64,000 nt of DNA from Crocodylus rhombifer. Its lineage: Eukaryota > Chordata > Crocodylia > Crocodylidae. This document shows positions 36,513 to 46,775 of the stretch, piece after piece. Both the position numbers and the translations under genes were made by a program. The notes below the pieces were generated by a model. It saw nothing but the letters and a program-made list of their open reading frames with translations. It was not told the DNA's origin and did not search any database. Positions within the stretch are counted from its first letter, which is position 1, and every line of letters starts with the position of its first letter. The stretch is from NCBI GenBank assembly GCA_038503035.1, contig JAVSML010021644.1, forward strand, positions 159,690 to 223,689, given 5' to 3'.

Positions 36513-37982
36513 GAATCATAGAATCATAGAAGTTGGGTTGGAAGGGACTTTGTAGATCTTCAAGTCTGACCCCCTGCCTGGGCAGGAGAAAAATCGGGCT
36601 CAAATGACTCCAGCCAGGTAGTCATTAAGCCTCTTGTTAAAGACCCCCACGGTTGGAGCCAGCCCCACTTCCCTTGGAAGTTGGTTCCAGATCCTAGCCA
36701 CCCTGACTGTGAAGTAGTTCTTATGGATGTCTAATCTAAACCTCCTCTCCAACAACTTATGGCCATTATTCTTTGTTATGCCAGGGGGCACTAGGGAAAA
36801 CAAGGTCTCTCCCAAACCCTTCTGGTCCCCCTTAGTGAGTTTATAGATGGTCACCAGGTCCCTCCTTAGCCTTCTCTTGTGAAGGCTGAACAGGTTCAGG
36901 TCCTGCAGTCTCTCATTGTAGGGTCTGCCCTGTTGTCCCCAGATCATGTGGGTGGTCCTCCTCTGGACCCTCTCAATGTTGTCCACATCCCTCTGAAGTG
37001 GGGCGCACAGAACTGGACACAGTACTCCAGCTGTGGTCTGACCAGTGTCGCGTAGAGGGGGAGGATCACCTCCTTAGCCCTACCTGAGATGCACCTGTGG
37101 ATGCACCACAAAGTCCGGTTAGTCCTGCCAACCATTGTCAGCCCATGTTCATCTTGGAGTCAATAATGACTCCAAGATCCCTTTCTGCCTCCGTGTTCTG
37201 AAGAAGGGAGTTTCCCATCTTATAAGTGTGCTGCTGGTTACTACTGCCCAACTGCAGCACCCTGCACTTGTCAGTATTGAAACGCATCCTGTTTATGTCA
37301 GCCCACTCCTGTAACCTATCCAGGTCTTGCTGCAGTCTTTCCCTCCCTGCCAGCGTGCTCTCCTCACCCCAAATTTTGGTATCATCAGCAAATTTAAACA
37401 GGTTGCTTTTCACCCCATCATCCAAATCACTGATAAAGAAATTGAACAGTGCAGGCCTAAGGACCGAGCCCTGGGGGACTCCGCTACCCACTTCTCCCCA
37501 GGTTGAACATGACCTGTCTACCACCACCCTCTGAGTATGACCCTTCAGCCAATCTGCAATCCATCTGACTGTGTAGGCATCAATGCTACAGTTGCTTAGT
37601 TTTTTAATGAGGATGGGGTGGGAGACGGTGTCAAAGACCTTGCTGAAGTCCGGAAAGACTAAGTCCATGGCGACACTTGCATCCAATGCTTTTGTGACCT
37701 GATCATAAAAGGCAATCAGGTTGGTCTGACATGACCTCCCCCTAATGAAACAGTGCTGGTTGCCCTTGAGCATCATCCCTGAAGCTGGCTCATCGCAGAT
37801 GTGCTCCATGATGATCTTCTCAAAGAGTTTCCCTAGGATTGAGGTAAGACTGACAGGCCTATAGTTGCCCGGGTCCTCCCTCCTCCCTTTTTTAAAGATG
37901 GGGACCACGTTGGCTATCTTCCAATCATCTGGCACCTGACCTGAGCACTATGAGCACTCGTAAAGCTTCACAGCCATGTGTA
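36513..37982 (-). mobile_element. CR1 LINE copy, 5'-truncated, with intact 3' end
   Basis: The 3' terminus is preserved: on the minus strand the sequence after the final ORF stop (about 36600) runs through a CTTCCAACCCAACTTC block and ends in repeats of the CR1 octamer ATTCTATG (36513-36535). Upstream lie the C-terminal domain (36600-36986), a connecting part (36944-37135) and an RT frame (37138-37935). The 5' end fades at about 37980 within KLYECS...CSGQVPDDWK. It lies in opposite orientation to the CR1 pieces on both sides and probably inserted into them. Confidence 0.88.
37138..37935 (-). pseudogene. CR1 reverse transcriptase, 265-codon open frame
   Basis: The frame begins MPDDWKIANVVPIFKKG and shows the RT motifs in order: GNYRPVSLTSILGKLFEK, QHCFIRGRSCQTNLIAFYDQ, motif A MDLVFPDFSKVFDTV, motif B GVPQGSVLRPALFNFF, motif C FADDTKIWG, then the thumb-like MRFNTDKCRVLQLG. 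It is the longest intact stretch of a CR1 enzyme in the minus copy. The frame is cut from the C-terminal domain by shifts near 37135, so no full ORF2 remains. The Met is internal to the original protein. Confidence 0.85.
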
Positions 37983-38218
37983 GGGAGGGTGGGGGTGGGA
38001 GTGGGAGGGGGCTAGGGATGGGGCTGGGCCAGGCTGGCCTACTCCTAACTTCTGCCAGCTTCCTCTGGGTCCTACTGCCCCTGTCTCTGTGTCATCTTTG
38101 ACAGGGAGCCAGGGGCAGATAAATATTAGTTTTCTAAACTTTGTAGGTGCCCTGTGGGCAAGACAGAATGGCCTGGTGGGTTGGATCTGGCCCGTGGGCT
38201 GTATTTTGCCCACCCCTG
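37983..38218. mobile_element. hAT right end, left end missing
   Basis: The right edge reads, inverted, CAGGGGTGGGCAAAATACAG, a classic hAT terminus, followed by CCCACGGGCCAGATCC. No matching left terminus is present upstream; the block instead begins in G-rich DNA right after the truncated CR1. The element therefore lost its left part. Confidence 0.6.
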
Positions 38219-39168
38219 TGCCTGACCAACCTCATTTCCTTCTATGACCAGGTGACGCATCATCTGGACAAAGGAGAAGAGGTTGACATAATCTATTTGG
38301 ACTTCAAAAAAGCCTTTGACTTGGTCTCCCACAAAGTCCTCATGGTAAAACTGGAGAACTGCAGCCTAGACAATCTCATGGTCCAATGGCTGGGGAACCG
38401 GCTCCGTGGTCAGACCCACAGAGTGACAGTCAATGGAACCCTGTCAACGTTGCACATGGTGACAAGTTGCGTCCCCCAGGGCTCCGTACTTGGACCGGTA
38501 CTCTTTAATATATTGCACATGGTGACAAGTTGCGTCCCCCAGGGCTCCGTACTTGGACCAGTACTCTTTAATATATTTATAAATGATCTGGATTCAGGTA
38601 TCAGAAGCAGACTGGTTAAATTTGCTGATGACACCAAATTGTGGGGAAGTGTGGTCACACTAAAGGATAGGCTGGCGATTCAGGCCAACCTGGAAAGGCT
38701 CACAAGGTGGGTGGATCAAAACCTGATGGCATTCAACACAGAAAAATATAGGGTGCTTCACCTTGGGATAAAAAAACCACATCATACTTATAGGCTCAGC
38801 AGTGCTACGCTCGCTAGCACCACTACCAAAAGAGACTTGGGGGTCATGACTGACTACAAGATGAACACGAGCCACCAATGCGATGCCACAGCTGGCAAAG
38901 CAAACAAAAGCATCTCAAGCAAGACCAAGGAAGTCATCCTCCTACTTTACTCAGCCCTGGTGAGGCCACAGCTGGAATACTGCATCCAGTTCTGGGCTCT
39001 GCACTTTAGAAAGGTTGTGAAGAAGCTTGATAGAATCCAGAGGAGAGCCACACTCATAATTAGAGGACAAAAGAGCAAGCCTTATGAGGAGAGGCTGAGA
39101 GGCATGGGACTTTTCACCCTGGAGAAGCATAGGGTCAGGGGGAGTTTGGTGGCTCCTTATAAGGGGTG
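38219..39168 (+). pseudogene. CR1 reverse transcriptase and C-terminal domain, open frame
   Basis: From CLTNLISFYDQV on, one continuous frame carries motif A IIYLDFKKAFDLV, a doubled motif B block (VPQGSVLGPVLF twice), motif [46 protein letters not shown] and IQRRATLIIRGQ. The frame stays open for some 316 codons past the hAT edge but the N-terminal RT is missing and the end is cut at about 39168 before the usual C terminus. The extra 21 residues in motif B would disrupt the palm. Start codons upstream lie in hAT DNA and are not meaningful. Confidence 0.85.
38450..38575 (+). repeat. 63-bp in-frame tandem duplication in CR1 RT
   Basis: Copy 1 is 38450-38512 and copy 2 is 38513-38575. They differ by one base (CCGGTA against CCAGTA). 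Each encodes 21 residues containing VPQGSVLGPVLF (motif B). Confidence 0.95.
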
Positions 39169-39715
39169 AGCTGGGGTGGTGGGAGTGGGGCTGGGGAGAG
39201 AGGTGGTTTGGCAAGCTCCTTGGAAGCTGCTAGAGCACCCCAACCTGCTGGCTAGAGCTAGTGCAGGCAGGCTTGAGCCTCCCAACCCAACGGATGAATG
39301 TTTGTTGCACTGGCAATGTGTAGGGGGGTGCACGTGGGTGCACGAGGACCCTCTGAGATTGGCAGTTCACCCCCTGAAACATGTGCTGTCAATTCTGCTG
39401 GCAGTGCCTGCAGGTAGTTGCCACCCCCCTCTTGCTGCTGACACCACTGGCAGCATCTGCAGGTGGTCCCCAATTACTGCTGGCTGCTCGCTACCCTCTC
39501 CTCCACTGCCAACAGCATTGTGGCCGCCTGCGGGAGCATGCTGCTTACTTCCCTTGCCAGGCTCCCACCACCTACAATGCCGCTGCTGCCTGCAGGAGCT
39601 TGCCGTGCCCTCCCAGCCTCTGGGGGCATGCGGTGTTCATGGTCTGCTGGGTTGCGGGGCAGGGCTCTAATTCATGCTGCTTTGTGTAAAGTGCCATGAA
39701 TTAGTGGGGCTCCTA
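39169..39715. repeat. GC-rich repeat block
   Basis: CTGCTGGCAG/CTGCAGGT words recur, and open frames of 70-164 codons lie on several frames of both strands. A 10-bp perfect stem CTAATTCATG/CATGAATTAG at 39667-39704 closes the block. It abuts the truncated CR1 and looks like the interior of a DNA element without recognisable ends. Confidence 0.4.
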
Positions 39716-39772
39716 AACATCTGTAGGCAGTTTGGATTTCTTTCCCCAGCCTGTCCCAATTCTTTTTTTTTT

Positions 39773-39782
39773 NNNNNNNNNN
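39773..39782. other. Assembly gap, 10 N
   Basis: Ten N directly after a T10 run, a typical place for assembly to break. Confidence 0.95.
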
Positions 39783-39884
39783 GTTATCTGATATTAGTCT
39801 TCTTCCTTAGCCTCTTCCCAGCTTCCCTGCTTCTTTCACCATACTCTTAGCCTAGACAGGTTCTCCTCTGATAATCCAGCTCCT

Positions 39885-39965
39885 TAGTATCTGACAAAGT
39901 AGGCCGTAACCTATGAAAACTCATGCCTTTGTGGACATGTCTATATGACCACAGTGCCTGCCTTC
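39885..39965 (+). ncRNA. Hammerhead-ribozyme-like relic (Penelope-like element)
   Basis: CTGACAA (39891-39897) followed by a short stem (GTAGG...CCTAT) and GAAA (39915-39918) then ACTCATGCC reproduces the hammerhead layout CUGANGA - stem II - GAAA. The position of the conserved G in CUGANGA is A here, so it should be inactive. Related repeats in reptiles read CTGATGAAGTGGGC..GCCCACGAAAGCTCATGC and are, to my knowledge, parts of Penelope-like elements. The following TTTGTGGACATGTCTATA is a worn form of the usual TTTGTTAGTCTATAAGG. Confidence 0.5.
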
Positions 39966-40362
39966 CACCTAACCCATCTCCTTACCATTTTGTGCCCCAA
40001 ATTTTCCTGTTTCTTCTAGTCAATCCCTGAATCCCACACTCTCCTGAGGTCACCTATTCTATGTTCTCTATGCTTCCAGTTTACTCTTACTAGTTTCTAT
40101 CAGTGACTCCCCATTCTAGGCTTTTCCCTGACTCCTACAATGTCCAGAACAGTCCCAATCTCCTGTCCCTCCGCCAACTTTATGTCCCAATCTGTCCCTT
40201 CTGAGCCTGAGTCTTGTCATACAGTGGAACATGCAGTACTATTATAATATGGCTAAATTTAAGTAGAACACTAAAAGGCACACAAAGAGTAAAAAGCATG
40301 TCTCAGACACCAGAGTGAGCTTCCTTCTTTTCTCATTTGCAGGGAGACACTAGACTTTCTCA

Positions 40363-40402
40363 AAAAAGGAAGGAAGGAATGAAGGAAGGAAAGCAGGCAG
40401 GC
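40363..40402. repeat. GGAA-type microsatellite
   Basis: Imperfect GGAA units, ending in CAGGCAGGCA. Confidence 0.85.
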
Positions 40403-43400
40403 ATAACAACTTTATTTTAACACTGTAAAATGGCCTATTTTTTCCCTAACCTCATTCTCATAAATGGCCACAGCATTTTAGCTGATATAATTTAGCTTGT
40501 TGTATACTAGATAAGTTATAAATGACTGAAAACCAGGTTTTTTATAGGGAAGTTCTGGTCAACTTTAATAACAGGGGATGTTACCAGTCTCATCTATAAC
40601 ATACACGTTACAGGTAAAACAATCAAGTAAATGCCATTTAAAAATCTTATGTCATGTACAGGATATGGTTAAAGGCAGATTTATTTGTGGAAATGAGCCA
40701 AGAAATGCTGAATCATGAATGTTTACATGGTAATTGACACAGACATAAAATCAATTATCTTCATTGTTAATGACTTTATACAAAATTTACACCATGTAAG
40801 CATGATGTTAAAAAAAACAAAACAAAACCAACCAGAACCATGCAAAGTTCTCCTAATGTTGTATAATTATAGACAAAATGGAATTGCCCTGATTAATATC
40901 TTCTACCCTAATAGTCCTTTCTTGGCCTTCACTTTTCATCTTTTCATAAGTGAGGACACATGTTTTTTGTTTGCCTGTGTTGGTTTGCTCAATCACAGTC
41001 TCTTCTTGCAGCAACATCTGTGCTATTCTAAGGTTAACTCTCACAGCTGGGGGTCAGTTGGTCAACTCAACACTGAGCTTTAACTATTGTAGAACGTCAG
41101 ACGCGGACACTGGATCTTTGCTCTTAAGCCTCAGGATGCAGTTGTTTATTAAACTAGAAAACTATGATGCTGGGATTTATCTCTCAGCTGTAGTTTCTTG
41201 TTCCAACAAACATGCTTACTGTCTAGCTGATGTGTACACTGCACAGTTGTTAATGACACTGAAATTTGGCTGATTCAAGCTTAGATTATAGTTATTCAGG
41301 GTCAGTTACTCATTATATTATTCATTACCATTTTCATTTCATCTTTAAAAATAAAATTTCTCTCTGACCTGTACTTTTCCAGGAAAACAATTATTCAAGC
41401 TCAGTTAGGGTCCAATCTTGAAGTCCTTCCAGAGTAGCAACTGCAATGAAGTCACTGGTAGACTGCAGGATTAAGTTCACAAAACTTGTCCCTGATCTTG
41501 CTTACACCAGTTTATATTGGAAGTAAAATAAAAATAAGTGAAATTAGAATCAGGTCCCCCTTCAGCCTTCTGCATGCTCTTGGACAATGGTATGAATGTC
41601 TTTTCATAACTGTGCTCTGCTTGCTAAGTGAATTTTTCTACTTGATTTTTGTTTTTGAATTTCAGAAAGGTATAGACTCTACAGACTTGCTCCTGAGTGA
41701 CATGTCAGCAAGCAAAAGGCCCCAAATCAGCAAAGGATTCAGTCACAAATGAGTGACTTCAGTGGACGTACTCTTCTACTGCTAGTTATATGCACACTAG
41801 ATAATGTAGGGCAAAGAAGAATAATGCATGCAATGAATGACTCAGTATTCCCAAGGATTTGTAATATATTGAACTATTCCATATTCACATTGGAAACTTT
41901 CTCCTTCTCTGCCCACCTCCCCAACACCATCAGCTAGATGACATCCATAGTCTATCAGACAGCGAAGGTTTCTGCCTTCTTCATAATGCTCAGGTGACAG
42001 CTTGAGACCCAAGAAAAGGTATTGTTGAAGGGACTGGGAGGAATCAGAGGTAAACTCCCAGCCCCACAATAACTATTCACCTATCACTGAAAAATAAGCA
42101 TCTTCATATGTCCCCTAAAGCTTGGCATCTTCATTTACTAACCTTTTGTGAGAGGTATCGATTTAAAAATGTCCCTGGGCCTCAAAAGTCAGAAAAACTA
42201 CCCACTTCCGTTTAACTGCCTTGGATTCATCTAACATTTTATAATCCCTTCACAGAAAGACGTTATTTATTTCACATTCAGTGCTACACAGCAGCCATGC
42301 ATTACAAGGCCCAGGATGGTAGTTCATTATTAGGTTACTAAAAATGGCAGCCTTTAGAGATTTTCTGTATTTGAAACTGATTTATTCTCTTAAGAAATAA
42401 AGATAAAAAGAAGATGATTGTTGGTGATGCTGTGAGGTAACAGCTTAGTTTCCCAGAGAGGCCAACTGCTGAATGCAGATGTTTATATAAGAGTGCAGCC
42501 AAATCTTATAACCAAATGTTTTGCCTGCTTCTGCATAAATGGTACTGTCTAACAGTCTGGTGGTTAACCAAATAAGCTTTTTTTCCCCCAAAGCTGACTC
42601 ATCTTTTTCCTGCCAACAAATTTTTCATAGGTGTGGTAGAGGTTTGTCACAAAAAGCCACTGATTCATAACTACTAAGAACCTAATAAAACAAAATAAAA
42701 ACAAATAAGTCATACAAGTAATAAAAACAAATCTGCTCCTATCACTTTCCTATTTATTTCTGACTGATTCACACTCAAACGCCTGCTTAGTGCCATACAG
42801 ACTCTGAAAGGAGTCCTGCTGAATGAACGTGCTTTGCCATGCTGCCATTTAACTTCAGATCAGTCCTGGAAGTATTGAGAAGAATTTGTCTGCTTTCTAA
42901 TGTGTCCTGATATAATCACCATGCTGCTGTCTGAAGCTGAATGAGAAACAAACTGCCTCGTGTTAATGACTAAAATCCCCAAATATTAATATGTCTAGAG
43001 ATGTTAAGAGATCTGGTGAGTTCTCCATAAACACAGAATCCTTCAGCTTTTTATGCCATCCAAGTAACATCCCTGTCCCTAAAATTTGCAAAGTTATATG
43101 CATAGCTCTAACAACTAAAGTGAACTTAAGTTCCACCTAAGGCTTTAAAACAGGGCTAAAACCTAATTTAAGTAATGAATATGCTTCTTGCTGGACTTTG
43201 GTAAAAGACACTCTTACTCAAGGAGAGTATGAAAAACTATTTGCTTGTTCAAAGGATCCATTTCTCATATATCTTGAAACCAACATTAATAAAACATTAC
43301 TCAACACTCATACCAGTTGCTAAAGAATACAGTTAAAAATGCTAATTCCTTACTGGCCCAACGTTCAGAGAGCGTTCTTTTTGTTCCCCATATCACCTGG

Positions 43401-43888
43401 ATGGCATCTAGTGAAGGTTGTTGGAAAGTAGGCAAACCCTTGATTCTACCATCCTCTGTCACTGGCCAGAAGAAGAGATAGAAAGAAAAAGGTATTTTGT
43501 GGCTGATGTGGGCTAATAGAGGTAACTTGCCTCTTGAATTTATGGAAAACCAAGGACTGCGTTGTCAATTTGTAACAAAGTAGTCTCTGGTCTTCTGCAG
43601 CAGTACAACCAGATGATGCCCCTTTCATGGGATTTATGGCAGAGCCAGAATCTAGCCTATGCAGTATAGCAAGAGAGTCAGTTTCCCAGTTCCTTCTGAT
43701 TTTATCCCCAAGATATGTGAGAGAAGGGGAATTCTACTATTGTACTTTTTTCCTAACGGTCATGTGTCTCCCTTTCATATTGGTCTTCTGGAGAATCCCT
43801 AGTTAATCCTAAAACTGATAGTCTTGGTGTGAGGTTTCTGGTATAAAGTTTGTTGTAGTGGACACCGTCATTCCCTTTCTGTCTCTCT

Positions 43889-43919
43889 GCAAAGCAAAGC
43901 ATAGCAAAGCAAAGCAAAA
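43889..43919. repeat. GCAAA pentamer microsatellite
   Basis: Five to six GCAAA units with one variant (GCATA). Confidence 0.85.
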
Positions 43920-44520
43920 TTGAGTTGAATAAGTTTTGAAAAGCTACCACATGGAAAGAGGAATAGAAAAGAAAGAAACTTTCCAATACCTGGAAAACAT
44001 TTATAGCATTGCCCTCAGTCACATACAAGGGGAAAAGATGGGGAAATTTTAAAAATGTAATAAAGCTGATATTTTTCCAGATTTCAAATAATAAAGCAAA
44101 TTTTAAAAAAAGTTGTTTGTTTTGAAAATGCAGCTTTGTACCTAAACTTCCCTGCAAAAATGCAAACATCTTGTTAAAAAGAACCTCAATCTTTATGGAA
44201 ACATGGCAGGCTTCTTTGAAAATGTAACTAAAATTGTTTTGCAAGAATTATGACACCAGATGAAGAAAAACAATCTTCTACCTCCAGTAAACTCTTTTAA
44301 CTGGAATATGTCTACATTTCCCGCAAACCCGTAAATACAGGTTTAGCTAAAATTAGTCTGCCTTGCTAGTATCAAATCAACATCTCAAGTTAACAGTGAA
44401 AGAGCAGTTATTTTCAGCTGCCCTTACACTAAGTATTTGATACTGGAGTCCTTGGAAAGGACTGCAGGATTTGATTCATTAAGTCCCAAAGGTTCTTGTA
44501 CAAACAACTATCTGAGTGCA

Positions 44521-44760
44521 TCTACATGAGACACTAACTGCTCAGTAGCCTAATAACACTGCACAGTAGCATGCTGGGCAAAACCTGTGCCAATACACTA
44601 CTGTGCAGTTAGTGTCCAAAAAAACCCATGTGCCAGTGCTACTGCATAGTAGCGCAAGTTACTGTGCATTGATTTAGTACTTATTTATCCATGTATTAAA
44701 CTTAATGCACAGTAACTAGAGAGCATTAATGAATGTGTCGACATAGCCTCTATAACCTTT
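44521..44760. mobile_element. Palindrome-rich MITE
   Basis: Two hairpins in a row. Hairpin 1 pairs 44531-44548 (ACACTAACTGCTCAGTAG) with 44598-44615 at 17 of 18 positions. Hairpin 2 pairs 44657-44670 (AGTTACTGTGCATT) with 44704-44717 without mismatch. Similar outer ends (TCTACATGAGACAC left; inverted, TATGTCGACACATTC right) suggest a terminal-inverted-repeat DNA element. The phrase AATGCACAGTAACTA recurs at about 35580. Confidence 0.6.
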
Positions 44761-45837
44761 ACAGAGTGAACTATGCAGGCAAACTCCAATACTGAAAGCT
44801 TGTACAAAACTACAGAACCACTGTGACCTAGCTGGGCTTTTGGATCAGGCCTTATGTTAACAGGGCTACAAAATGGCAGAGAGAGTTATGATAAAGGGAG
44901 AAATGAAATAAATAAGCCCATGTTTCCTTCTTCTTTACTGATCTAACAAATCAGTCCTTAAATGCCTGATGTAAAAACCACCGATGCAAATGGAAAAGCT
45001 TCCATGATATTAATGGGCTTTAGATTAGGCACTAAAATTGGTTTCATATTAAAGTTATAGGCCCAGTGTTTTCCAGATACAAAGCACACTATTTCAATCT
45101 AATCCGTTTAGCTTTATTGACAAAATATAATTAATCAATCAGGATAGATTGTGTGAATGAGATATCTGAAGGAGATTAGGAAGAGCAGAAACAACGTGGC
45201 AAATTTAACCAGGAGCTGGGAGAACAGAGAGGTCAATTTGAAAACTAACACCAGATTTTTAAGGGCAACGATGTGGACAGCTAACATAAAGCTGGACCTT
45301 GGAAAAGAGGGAGATTCAAAGACTCAAAGTAGTTGAAATGCAGTCTTATTGAAAAACGTCACAGATTCCATACACAGCTGAAATATCTAATGATTGGGAG
45401 TTGGAGAGAACTGACCAGACAAGAGACCTTAGAAAGACAGTGAGGACAAGGAAAATAAAATTCTCTGAATCCATGGTTAGAGAAGGGGAGTGCCTAAAGA
45501 AGATAATTATTTGAGGATTCATGGAAAGAAGATGGAAGAGGGGAAGGCGGAGAAGAGCATAGGTAAAGGATACAAAAGGGTGAGTGGAATTGAGGGTTAA
45601 TCAGGCAACAAGTTCAGCAAAGAATAGACAACTGTGGAGAGAGCTGTTTTTTCTCCCACCAACCGCCAAATTTAGGGTGCCCGGTGATGATGGAAGAAGA
45701 AAATATATAGTCAAGTTTATTAATAACTATAATGGAAAATAGGGATGAAAGTACATTGAGAAATCTTCTACCCCATTTTCCTGCTCCAAGACAGGAACAA
45801 CTATCCTGAAATGTCAAAAACATTATTACACAGAATG

Positions 45838-45965
45838 GGATTTTCCAAAGAATTCAGATCCTTAAGGATAGGTGGGTGTCTAATGCCTATTTATTTTAGT
45901 AGGAGTCAGACATATACTTTTTGATGCTCTGGACCTCAGCGTTGACCTCACTATGCTCCCATTGA
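45838..45965. mobile_element. TTAGG-type MITE remnant
   Basis: GGGATTTTCCAAAGAATTC followed by ATCCTTAAGG, GTGTCTAATGCC and the mirror-like GGAGTCAGACATA resembles the palindromic GGGATTTTCAAAGG...TTAGGC repeats seen at 23.05 and 48.6 kb. Worn, so boundaries are uncertain. Confidence 0.4.
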
Positions 45966-45995
45966 CATCAATTTTAAAACATCTCAGGCATATAT

Positions 45996-46164
45996 ACACA
46001 TGCTCCGGGGTGGGCACTTTATTTAGCGTGGCTCTCAGAGCAATGTTATTGTGCTGGTGGATGATAAAACAAATATATTGAACTAATTAAATGAACATTT
46101 CAGCTTCGAACAGCCAAACACTAATTAAAGCCACTCTAATTAAAGTGCCCGCAGCATCATGTGT
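45996..46164. mobile_element. Inverted-repeat DNA element (unnamed)
   Basis: Left arm ACACATGCTCCGGGGTGGGC... (45996-46036) pairs with the inverse of AAGCCACTCTAATTAAAG... (46128-46164) over about 37 bp with few mismatches. Between the arms lies a segment, starting at 46039, that recurs at 49154. No reverse transcriptase or transposase is encoded, so it is a non-autonomous element. Confidence 0.7.
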
Positions 46165-46282
46165 ATTCAGCATACCTCACTTTGAAAGGACAGTGGGGGT
46201 GCTTTAACTAAAGCTCATTCTATGAGCTTTAAAGTGCCCCTGCCACCACTTTGAAATGAGGGGATGCTGAATACATGTGATG
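46155..46282. repeat. 128-bp long inverted repeat
   Basis: The left arm 46155-46218 begins CATCATGTGTATTCAGCAT; the right arm 46222-46282 inverted begins CATCACATGTATTCAGCAT. The two arms agree along almost their whole length with a few small gaps. The centre is AGCTCAT-TCT-ATGAGCT. It overlaps the right arm of the preceding element, so one sequence serves in two alternative palindromes. Confidence 0.8.
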
Positions 46283-46290
46283 TCTAAATA

Positions 46291-46344
46291 GCATGCACCA
46301 GCAGACTCAACAAGTGAGTCTGCTCCAACATGCTAATCAGCATG
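46291..46344. repeat. Two further short hairpins
   Basis: AGCAGACTCA (46300-46309) and TGAGTCTGCT (46315-46324) form a perfect 10-bp stem with a 5-base loop, and CATGCT (46329-46334) pairs with AGCATG (46339-46344). Confidence 0.85.
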
Positions 46345-46451
46345 CATCGGAGCAGAGGTCCATCATCTGTATAGGTGCCCCTCTTGACTCACAGATAAGC
46401 GAACGATGGGTGCTTTGGAAAATCTCACCTGCTCTGTGGGATGGGCTAGTG

Positions 46452-46767
46452 CAGCATTTCTCAACCTGTGGGTTGCAACACAACATTGGGTAGCAAGGAT
46501 ATATGAAAGGGTCGTGAACAAACTTAAAAAAAATGGATTCTCCTTTAAAGGAGAAAAATGTGGGACACCATAGATTTCCCTTGCAGGCTGGCAGAGTTTA
46601 AGTCTGCAAGGGGCTGCTTGCCCCGCCGTCCCCACCTCCCCATTCCCTATATACCCCTCTGAGCCACACACCCACCCCCTGCCCCACACATGGTGGGGGC
46701 ACTGGGCCAGGACTGGCCACTGGTGTTTACAAATGGTACCTGGTACAAAAAAGTTTGAGAACCACTG
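46452..46767. mobile_element. Short non-autonomous hAT element
   Basis: Left end CAGCATTTCTCAACCTGTG, right end inverted CAGTGGTTCTCAAACTTTT. Flanking octamers GGCTAGTG (46444-46451) and GTCTAGAG (46768-46775) agree at 6 of 8 and fit the hAT target preference. 316 bp, non-coding. Confidence 0.75.
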
Positions 46768-46775
46768 GTCTAGAG

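Larger units (their letters stand above)
39966..44520. other. Mostly unique DNA, no gene seen
   Basis: Contains a GGAA-type microsatellite (40363-40402), an A-rich AAAACAAAACAAAAC run (about 40810) and a CAAAG-type array (43889-43919). The minus-strand open frame of 163 codons at 43753-44244 has no recognisable domain and sits over that array; I treat it as chance. Confidence 0.4.

Noticed and set aside
38147..38218. Start codon and first residues of the long CR1 frame as a host protein N terminus
   Set aside because: These codons lie in the hAT remnant; the coding sequence starts inside the CR1 RT.
39176..39689. 164-codon and shorter open frames
   Set aside because: GC-rich repeat following a truncated CR1; repeated CTGCAGG-type words, no domain.
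43753..44244. 163-codon open frame, minus strand
   Set aside because: Covers a CAAAG microsatellite and AT-rich unique DNA; phenylalanine-rich by composition and without a recognised domain.
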